This document shows, piece after piece, positions 8,759 through 17,976 of a stretch of DNA of 64,000 nucleotides (the first letter of the stretch is position 1; each line of letters opens with the position of its first letter). This DNA is from UBA7236 sp964463165 (GTDB lineage: Bacteria; Bacteroidota; Bacteroidia; Chitinophagales; BACL12). The notes under the pieces were generated by a model, which saw only the letters and a program-made list of their open reading frames with translations, had not been told where the DNA came from and did not search any database. The position numbers were made by a program, and so were the translations under genes. The stretch lies in NCBI GenBank assembly GCA_964463165.1, contig CAYXBK010000006.1, positions 124,001 through 188,000 of the forward strand, read 5' to 3'.

Positions 8759-10603
8759 ATGATTAAGCTGCTCACTGGTATATTCTTGATTTCGATTCTG
8801 CATTTGAAAGCGCAGGTGAATTTGGTGCCCAACGGTAGTTTTGAAGATTACAATTCCTGCCCCATTGCCTATGGTGGTGTTCATACCTATGATAATTTTT
8901 ACGTTGCAGATTGGCTGAAACCAACTTCAGGTTCAACGGATTATTTGAATGTTTGCGCAGGGGATGAAACACCGGCAAATATTCCATCGAACTGGTTAAC
9001 CGATTACCTTATGCCGCGAACCGGTGAAGGTTTTGCGGGGATCATCACTTATGGTTATCACTGGATCTATCCTTTTTACCGTGAATATTTACAGGTTCAG
9101 TTAAAAGAACCACTTATTGCCGACTCAGTTTATTTTATTGAATTCTGGTTAAGCACTGCAACAAGGGAGGAAAATCCGGATCCTACAAAAATACATCGCA
9201 TATTCACGTCGTTTGATGTGGGAATGCATTTATCTGAAACCCGCATAGTTTACGACTTTGCTTTTTACGATATCCTCGAAGTTGAACCACAAATACAAAA
9301 TCCGGATACAAATTATATTGATCAGGCAGGCGCTTGGCAAAATATAACTGCAATTTACACAGCCACCGGAAATGAAGAATGGATTACAATCGGAAATTTT
9401 CATGTTAATCTGTTTACCGATTTAATTGAAATTCCCGGGTACCCTCCCATACCAACCGGTGATCCGATGGTTTATTTTTTTGTAGATGATGTTGTGATCG
9501 CACCATTTGCAACCGGATTTTTAAAAGATACTTCTTTATGTATTGGAGAGCCGCTTTCACTCACTGCTTATTTCGGAGATGCAAATTATTTATGGAACAC
9601 CGGCGATACCACTTCTTCAATTTCTGTTTCAACTTCGGGAAATTATTGGTGCACAATCACAAATGATTATGGTGTTATTTCCGATACATGTTTCGTGAAT
9701 TTTATTGAGGATACAACTTTTACTACTTCAACCGAACGTGTTATTTGTTTTAGTGAATTACCACTCAATATTGTTTCACCCGGAATTTATGAAGATTATT
9801 TGTGGAGCAATGGATCAATCGGGGCAGTAAGTACAATTTATAGCGAGGGCACTTATTTTGTTGAAGGGCATATTGGTTGCAATTTATTTGTCGACACGAT
9901 TTATATAGTTGTTATTCCGGAGATAGAAGATATTGAAGATAATTACGAAATCCCTGATTCTCTGATTTGTGAAGGTGATTTTGAAATTCTGATTGAAGGC
10001 CCGGATGGATATGATGAATATTTATGGAACACCGGTGATACAACAAAAAATATTTCCATTGGTGCAGCCGGAACATATTCGGTTACGTATTCAATTCCCT
10101 GCTATCAATTCACAGAATATTTTACCATCTATACTGATCCGTATCTAACTGCGGATATTAACCTTGGTAATGATTTGAATTTATGTGAGTACGGTGGCAT
10201 GATAACTTTGGATGCAGGTCAGCTTCCAAATTATCTATGGAGCTCAGGCTCAATAAACCGGTATGAAACAATTACTGCACCGGGAATTTATTCAGTGTCG
10301 TCCCAAACGGATTGTCGTTTTCTTTCCGACACTATTTCAATTTATACCTGCAATTTTGAAAATCATATTATCCAGCTTGTACCAACGGTTTCGTTTGGTA
10401 ATGTTTGGTTGATCACCGATTCAGATTATTTAATTGGTGAAGTGAATCTGAGCATTTATTCTTTGCAGGGCCTTGTGAATGAAATGAGCATTTTATTAAC
10501 AGGAAAAACAGCGCTTGATTTTACTTTATATTCGAAAGGTTATTATCTCGTAAAAGCTTCTGCAGGAAATGAAATATTCTGGTTTGATATGATCCTTCAA
10601 TAG
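8759..10603 (+). CDS. Secreted protein with Ig-like repeats and degenerate T9SS C-terminal domain
   Basis: The 614-residue protein starts at ATG 8759; the TTG just before it is less likely. A signal peptide ends near LKAQ. The mature N-terminus (NLVPNGSFEDYNSCP) and following 230 residues resemble the lectin-like head of Bacteroidota surface proteins that begin with 'LVPNGSFE'. Then come several short Ig-like repeats of the type YLWNTGDTTSSISVSTSG (about residues 255-530). The last 75 residues (ending ...GYYLVKAS...FWFDMILQ) have the beta-sandwich pattern of a T9SS type A sorting domain but lack the usual YPNP motif. It is predicted to be exported and surface-attached. The ligand is unknown. 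Confidence 0.75.
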   Translation: MIKLLTGIFLISILHLKAQVNLVPNGSFEDYNSCPIAYGGVHTYDNFYVADWLKPTSGSTDYLNVCAGDETPANIPSNWLTDYLMPRTGEGFAGIITYGYHWIYPFYREYLQVQLKEPLIADSVYFIEFWLSTATREENPDPTKIHRIFTSFDVGMHLSETRIVYDFAFYDILEVEPQIQNPDTNYIDQAGAWQNITAIYTATGNEEWITIGNFHVNLFTDLIEIPGYPPIPTGDPMVYFFVDDVVIAPFATGFLKDTSLCIGEPLSLTAYFGDANYLWNTGDTTSSISVSTSGNYWCTITNDYGVISDTCFVNFIEDTTFTTSTERVICFSELPLNIVSPGIYEDYLWSNGSIGAVSTIYSEGTYFVEGHIGCNLFVDTIYIVVIPEIEDIEDNYEIPDSLICEGDFEILIEGPDGYDEYLWNTGDTTKNISIGAAGTYSVTYSIPCYQFTEYFTIYTDPYLTADINLGNDLNLCEYGGMITLDAGQLPNYLWSSGSINRYETITAPGIYSVSSQTDCRFLSDTISIYTCNFENHIIQLVPTVSFGNVWLITDSDYLIGEVNLSIYSLQGLVNEMSILLTGKTALDFTLYSKGYYLVKASAGNEIFWFDMILQ

Positions 10604-10613
10604 ATAAATTGAT

Positions 10614-12404
10614 TTATTCCGTCAGCACAAATTTCTTCCTTTCCCCCACCTGCTGGCGCCACATGGCGAAGTATAAACCTTTTTCTTCAAGCAGGCTTTC
10701 ATGTGTACCTGTTTCAACGACTTCGCCTTGTTCAAGAACAAAAATGCGATCTGCATGCATAATTGTAGAAAGCCGATGCGCAATTAATATGGTGATCTGT
10801 TCCTGTTTTGAAGATATGTTTCTGATCGTGGTGGATATTTCTTCTTCCGTTAAAGAATCGAGTGCAGATGTTGCTTCATCAAAAATCAATAAATTCGGTT
10901 TGCGCAATAATGCTCGTGCGATACTCAGTCTTTGTTTTTCGCCGCCGCTTAATTTTAATCCTCCTTCACCGATCATCGTATCAATTCCGTTTTCAGCTCG
11001 TTCAAGTAATCCTGCACAACTTGCTTTATTCAAAACATCTTTTAATTCATGTTCGGTTGCCTGCGGATTCACAAACATTAAATTTTCGCGGATCGAACCG
11101 GCGAATAATTGTGTATCCTGCGTAACAAATCCGATTTGATTTCTGAGATCATTGAAGTCGATGGAATTTTCATCCATCCCGTTGTATAATATTTTTCCTT
11201 CCTGCGGGCGATATAATCCGACAAGTAATTTCATCAATGTACTTTTTCCGGATCCTGATGGTCCAACAAATGCAATTGTTTGACCGTTGGATACTTTGAA
11301 TGAAATTTTTTCAATTGCATTATTCCTTGCGGTTTTATGCCGGAACGAAACATGATCGAATTCGAGACGGTTCACGGCACCCAAATGTGTCGGGACAGGT
11401 GGCGTTGATTCCGGCTCTTTATTCATTAAGATTTTGAAATTATTTAATGATGCTTCCGCCTCACGGTAAGTGATGATAATATTTCCGATTTCCTGCAGCG
11501 GTGCAAACAAAAAGAATGAAAACACCTGCATCATCACCAATTGTCCGGCATTCATTTCACCGCGGTAAATTAAAAGAAGCAGCATAAATAAAATCACCTG
11601 GCGCAATGTGTTCACAAATGTTCCTTGTACAAAACTGATGCTGCGTATACGTTTTACTTTTGTTAATTCAAGACCCAGAATTTTATACGTGTTTTTATTT
11701 AAACGATCCACTTCCTGCTGTGTTAATCCAAGGCTTTTCACCAATTCGATATTCCGTAAACTTTCAGTTGTTGCGCCGGCAAGTGATGTTGTTTTTCCAA
11801 CAATAATTTTTTGGATGCGTTTTACTTTTTTACTCAACAGGTTCGTAATTACAGCCAATAAAAAAATACCACCGAAATAAATAAAAGGCAGTGACCAGTG
11901 AATGGTGAAAGCAATTACTGAAATAAAAATAATGCTGACAAGTGTGGGGAATAAAATATTTACAAAAGAAGAAACAAATTTTTCGGTGTCTGTTCGTACT
12001 TTTTGCAAAACACTTAACGTTTCACCGCTGCGCTGATCTTCAAATTCATGATAAGGTAATTTCATGGCATGCTGCAAACCATCGGTAAACATTTTAGCAC
12101 CGAAGCGCTGCGTAACCACATTCATATAATAATCCTGGAAATTTTTTGCGATACGGCTGATCATGGCAACTGTTATGGATGCCACAAGTAATGCAATAAC
12201 ACCAGGTTTACTCCAGGAAAATGTAAAAAAGAAATCGTGAAAAGAATAGGCGTCCTGCTTTGCCTGCTTATCATTTGCGAGGTTTACTATTTTGCCGAGA
12301 ATGATCGGATCCATCAATGAGAATCCGATATTGAAACCGGCGAGTACAAGCACCAGAATTACCAACCACTTGTATGGCTGCAGGTATGCCTTTAGAATTT
12401 TCAT
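10614..12404 (-). CDS. ABC transporter, fused permease/ATPase (exporter type, MsbA/MdlB-like)
   Basis: The 596-residue half-transporter has six predicted membrane helices in the first 310 residues, followed by a nucleotide-binding domain. Walker A is GPSGSGKST (residues 381-389), the signature is LSGGEKQRLS and Walker B is LLIFDEATSALD, with a switch His in IAHRLSTI. It should dimerise and export a hydrophobic compound, lipid or drug across the inner membrane. Similar proteins are annotated as MsbA-like lipid flippases or multidrug exporters, and the sequence alone does not decide which. The ATG at 12404 is preferred to the TTG one codon upstream. It is convergent with the preceding T9SS gene, with only 10 bp between stops. 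Confidence 0.92.
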   Translation of the reverse strand: MKILKAYLQPYKWLVILVLVLAGFNIGFSLMDPIILGKIVNLANDKQAKQDAYSFHDFFFTFSWSKPGVIALLVASITVAMISRIAKNFQDYYMNVVTQRFGAKMFTDGLQHAMKLPYHEFEDQRSGETLSVLQKVRTDTEKFVSSFVNILFPTLVSIIFISVIAFTIHWSLPFIYFGGIFLLAVITNLLSKKVKRIQKIIVGKTTSLAGATTESLRNIELVKSLGLTQQEVDRLNKNTYKILGLELTKVKRIRSISFVQGTFVNTLRQVILFMLLLLIYRGEMNAGQLVMMQVFSFFLFAPLQEIGNIIITYREAEASLNNFKILMNKEPESTPPVPTHLGAVNRLEFDHVSFRHKTARNNAIEKISFKVSNGQTIAFVGPSGSGKSTLMKLLVGLYRPQEGKILYNGMDENSIDFNDLRNQIGFVTQDTQLFAGSIRENLMFVNPQATEHELKDVLNKASCAGLLERAENGIDTMIGEGGLKLSGGEKQRLSIARALLRKPNLLIFDEATSALDSLTEEEISTTIRNISSKQEQITILIAHRLSTIMHADRIFVLEQGEVVETGTHESLLEEKGLYFAMWRQQVGERKKFVLTE

Positions 12405-12482
12405 CAAAATATAAAATTATGAGGTATGCACTGAATGAAACAACTCAACCTGTTAACTGACGTTTGAGTTCGACAAAATATT

Positions 12483-12824
12483 TTATTCCGGTGCTCCTGC
12501 AGCCACCCAGTCAACAATTTTCTGAATGGATGCATCATCGAGTTTTGGGTTTTTCTTCGGCATCGGAACTGCACCCTCCACCTGTTGAATTGCCGGAATT
12601 AATTTACCATTTACGCTCTGTTCTTTCACCGATGCATACGTTGTGAGTTCAATTCCATCTGCGGGGCGTTCGGCATTATGACATTTCATCCCGCATTGCT
12701 CATCGATAATCGGTTTAATATCTTTCGTATAAGTGATTGCAGATGTTGTGGTTGTTTTTTTCGATGCAGAACAGGATGCAATCACAACAGAAATTACTGC
12801 AATTAAAATTAATCTGATTTTCAT
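12483..12824 (-). CDS. Small c-type cytochrome-like lipoprotein with CX3CH motif
   Basis: The 113-residue protein has a lipoprotein signal with lipobox VIASC (Cys18), then a short Thr/Ser linker and a single cytochrome c-like domain. The would-be haem attachment motif is C44-GMK-C48-H49, with three residues between the cysteines instead of two. A candidate distal methionine is Met88 in AVPMPKKNP, and the C-terminal helix (IQKIVDWVAAGAPE) is typical of small c-type cytochromes. It is probably anchored in the envelope. Its closest relatives in the window are the lipoproteins at 54691-56760. Haem binding is inferred and the motif spacing is unusual. Confidence 0.7.
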   Translation of the reverse strand: MKIRLILIAVISVVIASCSASKKTTTTSAITYTKDIKPIIDEQCGMKCHNAERPADGIELTTYASVKEQSVNGKLIPAIQQVEGAVPMPKKNPKLDDASIQKIVDWVAAGAPE

Positions 12825-12892
12825 TTTAATATTCTTATTTGATCGTTTACAAAAGTTTATTATTCTTTATTCCTTGTTAATTATTCAATATT

Positions 12893-14938
12893 CTACAGGG
12901 TTTCTCTCAGCCATTTATAAAATTCTCTTTGCCACACAAGTGCATCATGACAGGAAGTTACCCAGTGATTTTGATCAGGTAAATACACAAAGCGGGATTT
13001 AATTCCCATTAATTGTGCAGCATTAAATGCCTGAAATGCCTGATCTTCAGTTGTGCGGTAATCTCTGCCTCCCTGATAAATCAGAATCGGTGTATCCCAA
13101 TTTTTTACATAGTTGATCGGATTAAAATCTGTATAGGATTTATCCTGTACACCGGGTTTCCAATACGGTCCGCCCATATCCCAGTTTGCAAACCACATTT
13201 CTTCCGTTGTCCCATAAAATGATTGTAAATTAAATAATCCGTCGTGTGCGATAAATGTTTTAAATCTTCCATTATGCAAACCTTCCATCATATAAACCGA
13301 ATATCCGCCGTAGCTCGCACCCACTGCACCGCATCTTGCAGAATCAACATAAGGCAAAGTTTTCGCATAGTCAATTGCAGAAAAATAATCGCGGATCGGC
13401 TGGCCACCCCAGTCTTTTGAAATTTCTTCATTCCATGCAACACCGTGTCCCGGCATTCCCCTTCTGTTTGGCGCAACAACGATATATCCATTAGCCGCCA
13501 TTAATTGAAAATTCCAGCGAAAAGAATAAAATTGTGTCAATGCACTTTGCGGGCCACCCTGACAATATAATAATGTGGGATATTTTTTATTCGGGTCAAA
13601 ATCAGGCGGATAAATAAACCAGACAAGCATATCTTTTCCATCTGTTGTTTTAATTATTTTTCTTTCGGTTTTGCTCATTTTTGTCTGGCTGTAAATTTTA
13701 TCATTCACATTTGTAATCTGTTTCATCTCCCCTGTTTCAAGATCAACTCTGTAAATTTCAGTTGCGTGATTCATGTCCGTTCTTGAAACGATCAAACCGA
13801 TCGGTGATTCACCAATCATGCCTGTAATATCAAAATCACCTTTTGTAATTTGTTTGATGGGGTTTGCTTTTCTTCCGCCTGCTTTTGTATAATAATTCAG
13901 TACATCAAACTGAAATAATTGAATGGTACCGTCAATTGGTGCGGTAAAAAATATTTTATTCCCGTCATTACTCCACCTGATCGCTTCAATACTTTCATCA
14001 AAACTTGAATTCACTTCCTGAATGGAATGATTATCCGTTTGCATGATGAACAACCTGTTTTTATCTGCTTCATATCCGTCGCGTTCCATGCTCAGCCATG
14101 CCATTCTTTTTCCATCAGCCGAAATGATCGGATTGGTATCATAGCCCATCATACCGTCTGTAAGATTATTAACTCTTCCTGTTTCAATTGTATATAAATA
14201 AATATCGGTATTTGTACTCAGGGCATATTCTTTACCGGTTTTTGCTTTCATCACAAAAACAATATGCTTGCTGTCGGTGTGCCAGATCATATCTTCAATT
14301 CCACCAAATGGCATTTGCGGGCAATCGTATTGCAGCCCTGCCATAATATCTTTTTCATTTTCAATTTTACCTTCACGCCAGTCTGCATAAAATACATGGC
14401 TGTAAGCGCCATCCTCCCATGTGTCCCAATGGCGGTAATTCAGGTCGTCGATAATACGCACATTCGATTTGATAAGATCCGGATATTCTTCAGATCCCAT
14501 TACCTTATCCATTTTCACATCTTTTGAAAACATGATATATTTTCCGTCGGGAGAAAAACGCACATTATTCAAACCGCCGGGATATTCTGTGATCGGAGAA
14601 GGTGCCGCACCATCCCAGCCAGATTGCCATATCTGGCCGTCTTTCATAAATCCCATTTGACCGTTCGGCAAGGTCATCACTGAACCCTCACCGCCTTTCT
14701 CTCTTGTTAACTGCATCGCAACGCCACGCTCGAGCGGGATGGAATAAAGATTTTTTTCGGATGTACCGGTTTTCAGATCATAATTCGTAATTCCGAAAAT
14801 AACATTGCGGTTATCCGGTGTAACCATTTCAGGTGCAACCCGTCCTAAGCTCCACAATGTTTCGGGTGTCATCGGATTCTGTGCGAAACCGGAAACGATG
14901 GCAGCGCTCATGAGGGCGGCAGAAAACAATCTCTTCAT
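12893..14938 (-). CDS. S9 family serine peptidase (prolyl oligopeptidase / dipeptidyl-peptidase type), secreted
   Basis: The 681-residue protein carries a signal peptide (cleavage near SGFAQ), an N-terminal beta-propeller with WD40-like TolB segments (about 20-410, for example LTREKGG and FSPDGKYIMFS), and a C-terminal alpha/beta-hydrolase domain. The catalytic triad is visible: Ser542 in GASYGGYS, Asp626 in YQGGRDYRT and His658 in DQNHWV. It should cleave short peptides, probably in the periplasm, like dipeptidyl-peptidase 5 or acylaminoacyl peptidases. The exact specificity is not decided by the sequence. It stands alone, with an upstream gap of about 100 bp. Confidence 0.92.
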   Translation of the reverse strand: MKRLFSAALMSAAIVSGFAQNPMTPETLWSLGRVAPEMVTPDNRNVIFGITNYDLKTGTSEKNLYSIPLERGVAMQLTREKGGEGSVMTLPNGQMGFMKDGQIWQSGWDGAAPSPITEYPGGLNNVRFSPDGKYIMFSKDVKMDKVMGSEEYPDLIKSNVRIIDDLNYRHWDTWEDGAYSHVFYADWREGKIENEKDIMAGLQYDCPQMPFGGIEDMIWHTDSKHIVFVMKAKTGKEYALSTNTDIYLYTIETGRVNNLTDGMMGYDTNPIISADGKRMAWLSMERDGYEADKNRLFIMQTDNHSIQEVNSSFDESIEAIRWSNDGNKIFFTAPIDGTIQLFQFDVLNYYTKAGGRKANPIKQITKGDFDITGMIGESPIGLIVSRTDMNHATEIYRVDLETGEMKQITNVNDKIYSQTKMSKTERKIIKTTDGKDMLVWFIYPPDFDPNKKYPTLLYCQGGPQSALTQFYSFRWNFQLMAANGYIVVAPNRRGMPGHGVAWNEEISKDWGGQPIRDYFSAIDYAKTLPYVDSARCGAVGASYGGYSVYMMEGLHNGRFKTFIAHDGLFNLQSFYGTTEEMWFANWDMGGPYWKPGVQDKSYTDFNPINYVKNWDTPILIYQGGRDYRTTEDQAFQAFNAAQLMGIKSRFVYLPDQNHWVTSCHDALVWQREFYKWLRETL

Positions 14939-15036
14939 GCTTATAAATTTGCGGCTAAGATAACGAGGCTGAACGGTTTCTCATTGCCGGATGGAAAAGG
15001 GACTGTTTAAAATCTGCGCCATGCATTTTAACAGTT

Positions 15037-15387
15037 TCAAAAAAGTAACGGTTTGAAATGCAAAACCAATTGAAGCAGAATTGTAAAAAGAGACAGCAGG
15101 ATATACAGATACCTCCGGATAAATAATTTCAGTTTTTTTCTGTTTGGCCGGAAATGCATGGATTCAAAAAGATTGGAATAAAATGTAATATCATCCTCAT
15201 CTTTCAACCCATGTTTTTCATTTACAAGACAGCGTTTGAAAATAATAAACTGGAGAATCACCAATAAATAAACAGGCACAAGTATAAACCACGAAAATAA
15301 AAACGGCCCGAGCCATGATAATAATACAACGATAGAATGAAACAGAAACCAGATAGATTTACTTATTGAAGAGGATGATTTTTCCAC
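15037..15387 (-). CDS. Small predicted membrane protein of unknown function
   Basis: The 116-residue protein has two closely spaced hydrophobic helices (about 12-50) and another near the C-terminus (about 90-113). They are separated by a hydrophilic stretch containing HGLKDEDDITFYSNL and a basic RPNRKKLK segment. I do not recognise a family. The composition of an inner-membrane protein and the continuous frame make it likely to be real. It is divergently placed with respect to the glycosylase gene, with 100 bp between their starts. Confidence 0.6.
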   Translation of the reverse strand: MEKSSSSISKSIWFLFHSIVVLLSWLGPFLFSWFILVPVYLLVILQFIIFKRCLVNEKHGLKDEDDITFYSNLFESMHFRPNRKKLKLFIRRYLYILLSLFTILLQLVLHFKPLLF

Positions 15388-15487
15388 GGGTTAAAGTTAG
15401 GTGAATCAGTTGGCAGTTGCCAGTCCACAGTCTGCTACTAGTTGTTAAATGAATTTTATTTTGTTGAGGTAATTTCTACATTCGCAT

Positions 15488-16087
15488 ATGCATTATAAAA
15501 TTCACCTTTCAAAGGACGAAAAATTAAAATCATTAATTGATAAGCAGGATCCGAAGCAATTAAAAAAAGAAAAAAATATTTGTCTTTATTTATGTTATTC
15601 GATAATGAGTCAGCAATTATCCACGCAGGTAGCAAAGGTATTTCATAAACGATTTATTGATTTATACGGCGGAAAGGAACCGACGGCGAAACAAATTGCT
15701 GAAACGAAATTTGAAACTCTCCGCGGTATCGGTTTATCAAATGCAAAAGCGAATTATGTTTTAAATGTGGCGAGATTTGAATTGGAAAACGGGATGGATG
15801 CAAAACACCTTCATACGTTATCGGATGAAGAAGTGATAAAATATCTCACACAAATAAAAGGCGTGGGAAAATGGACGGTTGAAATGCTTTTGATGTTTGC
15901 TTTGGGCAGGGAAGATATATTTTCTGCAGATGATCTCGGTATTCAAAATGCAATGATCAGATTATATAATTTAAAACCACGGAATAAAAATGCATTGAAA
16001 AAACGCATGCATCAAATTTCAAAAGCATGGAGCCCGTACCGGACTTATGCGTGTTTGCATTTATGGGGATGGAAGGATGGGAAATAG
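15488..16087 (+). CDS. DNA-3-methyladenine glycosylase, AlkA-like HhH-GPD family
   Basis: The 199-residue protein belongs to the helix-hairpin-helix GPD base-excision-repair superfamily and probably removes alkylated purines. The HhH motif is IKGVGKWTVEMLLMFAL (about 123-139), followed by the aspartate pair in FSADDLGIQNAM (Asp148/Asp149), one of which would be the catalytic Asp. There is no iron-sulfur cysteine cluster, which separates it from MutY and Nth. It lacks the N-terminal TATA-like domain of E. coli AlkA, so it is the short form common in Bacteroidota. It is monocistronic. Confidence 0.9.
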   Translation: MHYKIHLSKDEKLKSLIDKQDPKQLKKEKNICLYLCYSIMSQQLSTQVAKVFHKRFIDLYGGKEPTAKQIAETKFETLRGIGLSNAKANYVLNVARFELENGMDAKHLHTLSDEEVIKYLTQIKGVGKWTVEMLLMFALGREDIFSADDLGIQNAMIRLYNLKPRNKNALKKRMHQISKAWSPYRTYACLHLWGWKDGK

Positions 16088-16155
16088 TTTGATTTTTCCT
16101 GTATCTTGCAGCAAGTTACCGATACACAGAATGCATGAACGTTTTGAAGAGCAAT

Positions 16156-16187
16156 AAAAAAAGCCATCCGCTTTTCAGTGAATGGCT
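16156..16187 (-). terminator. Intrinsic terminator downstream of the secreted-paralogue genes
   Basis: On the minus strand an 11-bp imperfect hairpin (AGCCATTCACT against AGCGGATGGCT) is followed by six T. It lies 30 bp after the stop of the gene at 16217. A very similar hairpin stands at 17923-17956. Confidence 0.7.
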
Positions 16188-16216
16188 AAAAATATTTGAA
16201 TGAATAATTTTTCTCT

Positions 16217-17005
16217 TTATTCGGTAATCGTCAAATTGTCGGATGTATTGATAAAAATATCATCTCCGGTAAACATATCGACATAATAAGTACCTGCTTT
16301 TGTAAATGTCTGCACAAATTTTACATAATCCCAATCGGGTTGCACATCAATTGAATATGAATCCCACACTTCAACAACACCTTCCTTATAAATATCGACA
16401 AACATTTTTGTTGTTTTAAAAGGAACACCTTTATTATCGAGGTACACGGAAACATCAACAGTGCCGGTTCTTTTCATACTGAAAGAAGTTGCTTCACCAA
16501 CCGGATATCCTTCCGCATCTACCGACGTGCAGAACACGATATTGGAATTTTCGTAATAATATGTGTCGATTGCTTTATCAGTTGTAACCGGTGTTGCTCC
16601 TTCTGCAAATCCGATGGTAAAATAGGTAACGGCCTGCTCTGTCCCGTTATACATTACAGATGCTTTGTATTTACCGACATCTTTAAATTTATAATCGTAC
16701 ATGAACCATCTTTTTCCACGCTCGGGTGTAATCGCAAATGTTTCATATGCCTGGTAGGTGCCTACATTGTCCCAGTCGTAATCAATATATAAATACCATA
16801 AACCATCTTCATTCAATGTTGAATTCTGATTGTAAACCAAATAAACATAACCACCTTCAGCCGGAATATCCCAATCAGCATACACACCTGAAGGTGTTCC
16901 CTGATCATCGTAAGATTCGCACAAAACGAGGCTTTGCGCCTGTATGCGTGTAAGGAAAGTGAGCAGCAGAAGTATTGTTGCAAATGCGTGTTTTAATCGA
17001 AACAT
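16217..17005 (-). CDS. Secreted protein of unknown function, tandem paralogue 1
   Basis: The 262-residue protein has a signal peptide ending at IQAQ, immediately followed by SLVLCESYD, which is shared with the neighbour at 17112. Two similar halves can be seen: each contains a Cys-Glu-Ser or Cys-Thr-Ser segment (LVLCESYD and IVFCTSVDAEG) followed by beta-strand-rich sequence and a 'GTYQAYE' or 'GTYYVDM' type end. No enzyme motif is visible. The all-beta pattern suggests two Ig-like or lipocalin-like domains. It is the downstream copy of a tandem duplication and is probably co-transcribed with the other copy. Function unknown. Confidence 0.7.
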   Translation of the reverse strand: MFRLKHAFATILLLLTFLTRIQAQSLVLCESYDDQGTPSGVYADWDIPAEGGYVYLVYNQNSTLNEDGLWYLYIDYDWDNVGTYQAYETFAITPERGKRWFMYDYKFKDVGKYKASVMYNGTEQAVTYFTIGFAEGATPVTTDKAIDTYYYENSNIVFCTSVDAEGYPVGEATSFSMKRTGTVDVSVYLDNKGVPFKTTKMFVDIYKEGVVEVWDSYSIDVQPDWDYVKFVQTFTKAGTYYVDMFTGDDIFINTSDNLTITE

Positions 17006-17111
17006 ATTCGTTTTATTTTACTCGCTAAATTAAAAAAAACATTTATAATTCGGAAAATCCGGGTTTACCGAATTGCTGTTCAGGAAATTTTAATCGTCCT
17101 TACCCTTCAAA

Positions 17112-17897
17112 TTATTCTGTTATGGTAAGCACTCCTGATGTATTTATAAAAACATTGTCTTCCGTATAAAAATCGAAAATATAGGTGCCTGTACTGACAA
17201 ACGTTTCATTAAATTTTAAATAATCCCAGTCCGGCTGAACATCTACGGTAAATGAATCAAATTTCAGATTTGAATCCGCATAATACACATCAACCAGGAA
17301 TTTATTTGATTTAAATGGTTTTCCTGAATTTGAAATGTAAACAGCTACATCCACACTGCCGGTTCTGCGCATGCTGAAGGATGTCGCCTCTCCTATCGGA
17401 TTTCCTTCCGTATCCATTGAAGTACAAAATAATATTTTTGAACCTTCGTAATAATATGTATCCACTTTTTCACCTGAAGTTTCGGTAAAAGTGCCGGGCT
17501 GATAATTGATTACAAAATACGTTGTTGCCAGTTCTGTTCCGTTGTACATCACAGATGCTTTATATTTTCCCGTCTCGGTAAAATTATAATCGTATACAAA
17601 CCAGTTTTGGCCTCTTTCAGGTTCGATCTCCAGTGTTTCATACGCCTGATAGGTGCCTGCTTTATCCCAATCATAATCGAGATACAAATACCACGACCCG
17701 GCTGGAAGCACAGCAGACTGATTATAGACAATATATACGCTTCCACCGGTTGATTTAATTTCCCATGTGGCAGCATTTCCTGATGTATTTCCCTTCGAGT
17801 CGTACGATTCGCACAATACAAGACTTTGCGCATCCGATTGAAAATGGATTGCAGTAAAAAACAAAATGAAACCGACTGTGCGTTTTAAAAAATTCAT
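17112..17897 (-). CDS. Secreted protein of unknown function, tandem paralogue 2
   Basis: This 261-residue protein aligns with the previous one along its whole length, with shared blocks such as TYQAYE, YKASVMYNGTE, DTYYYE, GEATSFSM and DVQPDWDY. The start at 17897 (MNFLKRTVGF) gives a normal signal peptide ending at SDAQ. A longer reading from 17936 would add 13 residues before it and run into the terminator hairpin of the preceding gene, so it is rejected. The mature part again shows two beta-rich halves. Function unknown. The gap to its paralogue is about 105 bp. Confidence 0.7.
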   Translation of the reverse strand: MNFLKRTVGFILFFTAIHFQSDAQSLVLCESYDSKGNTSGNAATWEIKSTGGSVYIVYNQSAVLPAGSWYLYLDYDWDKAGTYQAYETLEIEPERGQNWFVYDYNFTETGKYKASVMYNGTELATTYFVINYQPGTFTETSGEKVDTYYYEGSKILFCTSMDTEGNPIGEATSFSMRRTGSVDVAVYISNSGKPFKSNKFLVDVYYADSNLKFDSFTVDVQPDWDYLKFNETFVSTGTYIFDFYTEDNVFINTSGVLTITE

Positions 17898-17922
17898 AAA
17901 TGGAAATTGGTTTACAATAGTT

Positions 17923-17956
17923 AAAAAAAAAGCCATTCAGCTTTCGGTGAATGGCT
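17923..17956 (-). terminator. Intrinsic terminator of the Cys-rich protein gene
   Basis: On the minus strand a perfect 9-bp stem (AGCCATTCA/TGAATGGCT) with an 8-base loop is followed by eight or nine T, 20 bp after the stop at 17977. Confidence 0.75.
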
Positions 17957-17976
17957 CAGGTATGATTTAATTAAAT

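Noticed and set aside
8585..8884. Minus-strand frame of 99 codons over the start of the T9SS gene
   Set aside because: It overlaps the signal-peptide region of a convincing plus-strand gene and runs through the terminator hairpin.
10609..11139. Plus-strand frame of 176 codons
   Set aside because: It is antisense to the nucleotide-binding domain of the ABC exporter and has no recognisable motif.
12440..12475. AACTCAA/TTGAGTT inverted repeat after the CX3CH lipoprotein as a terminator
   Set aside because: The stem is only 7 bp with a long loop, and no proper T-run follows on the transcribed strand.
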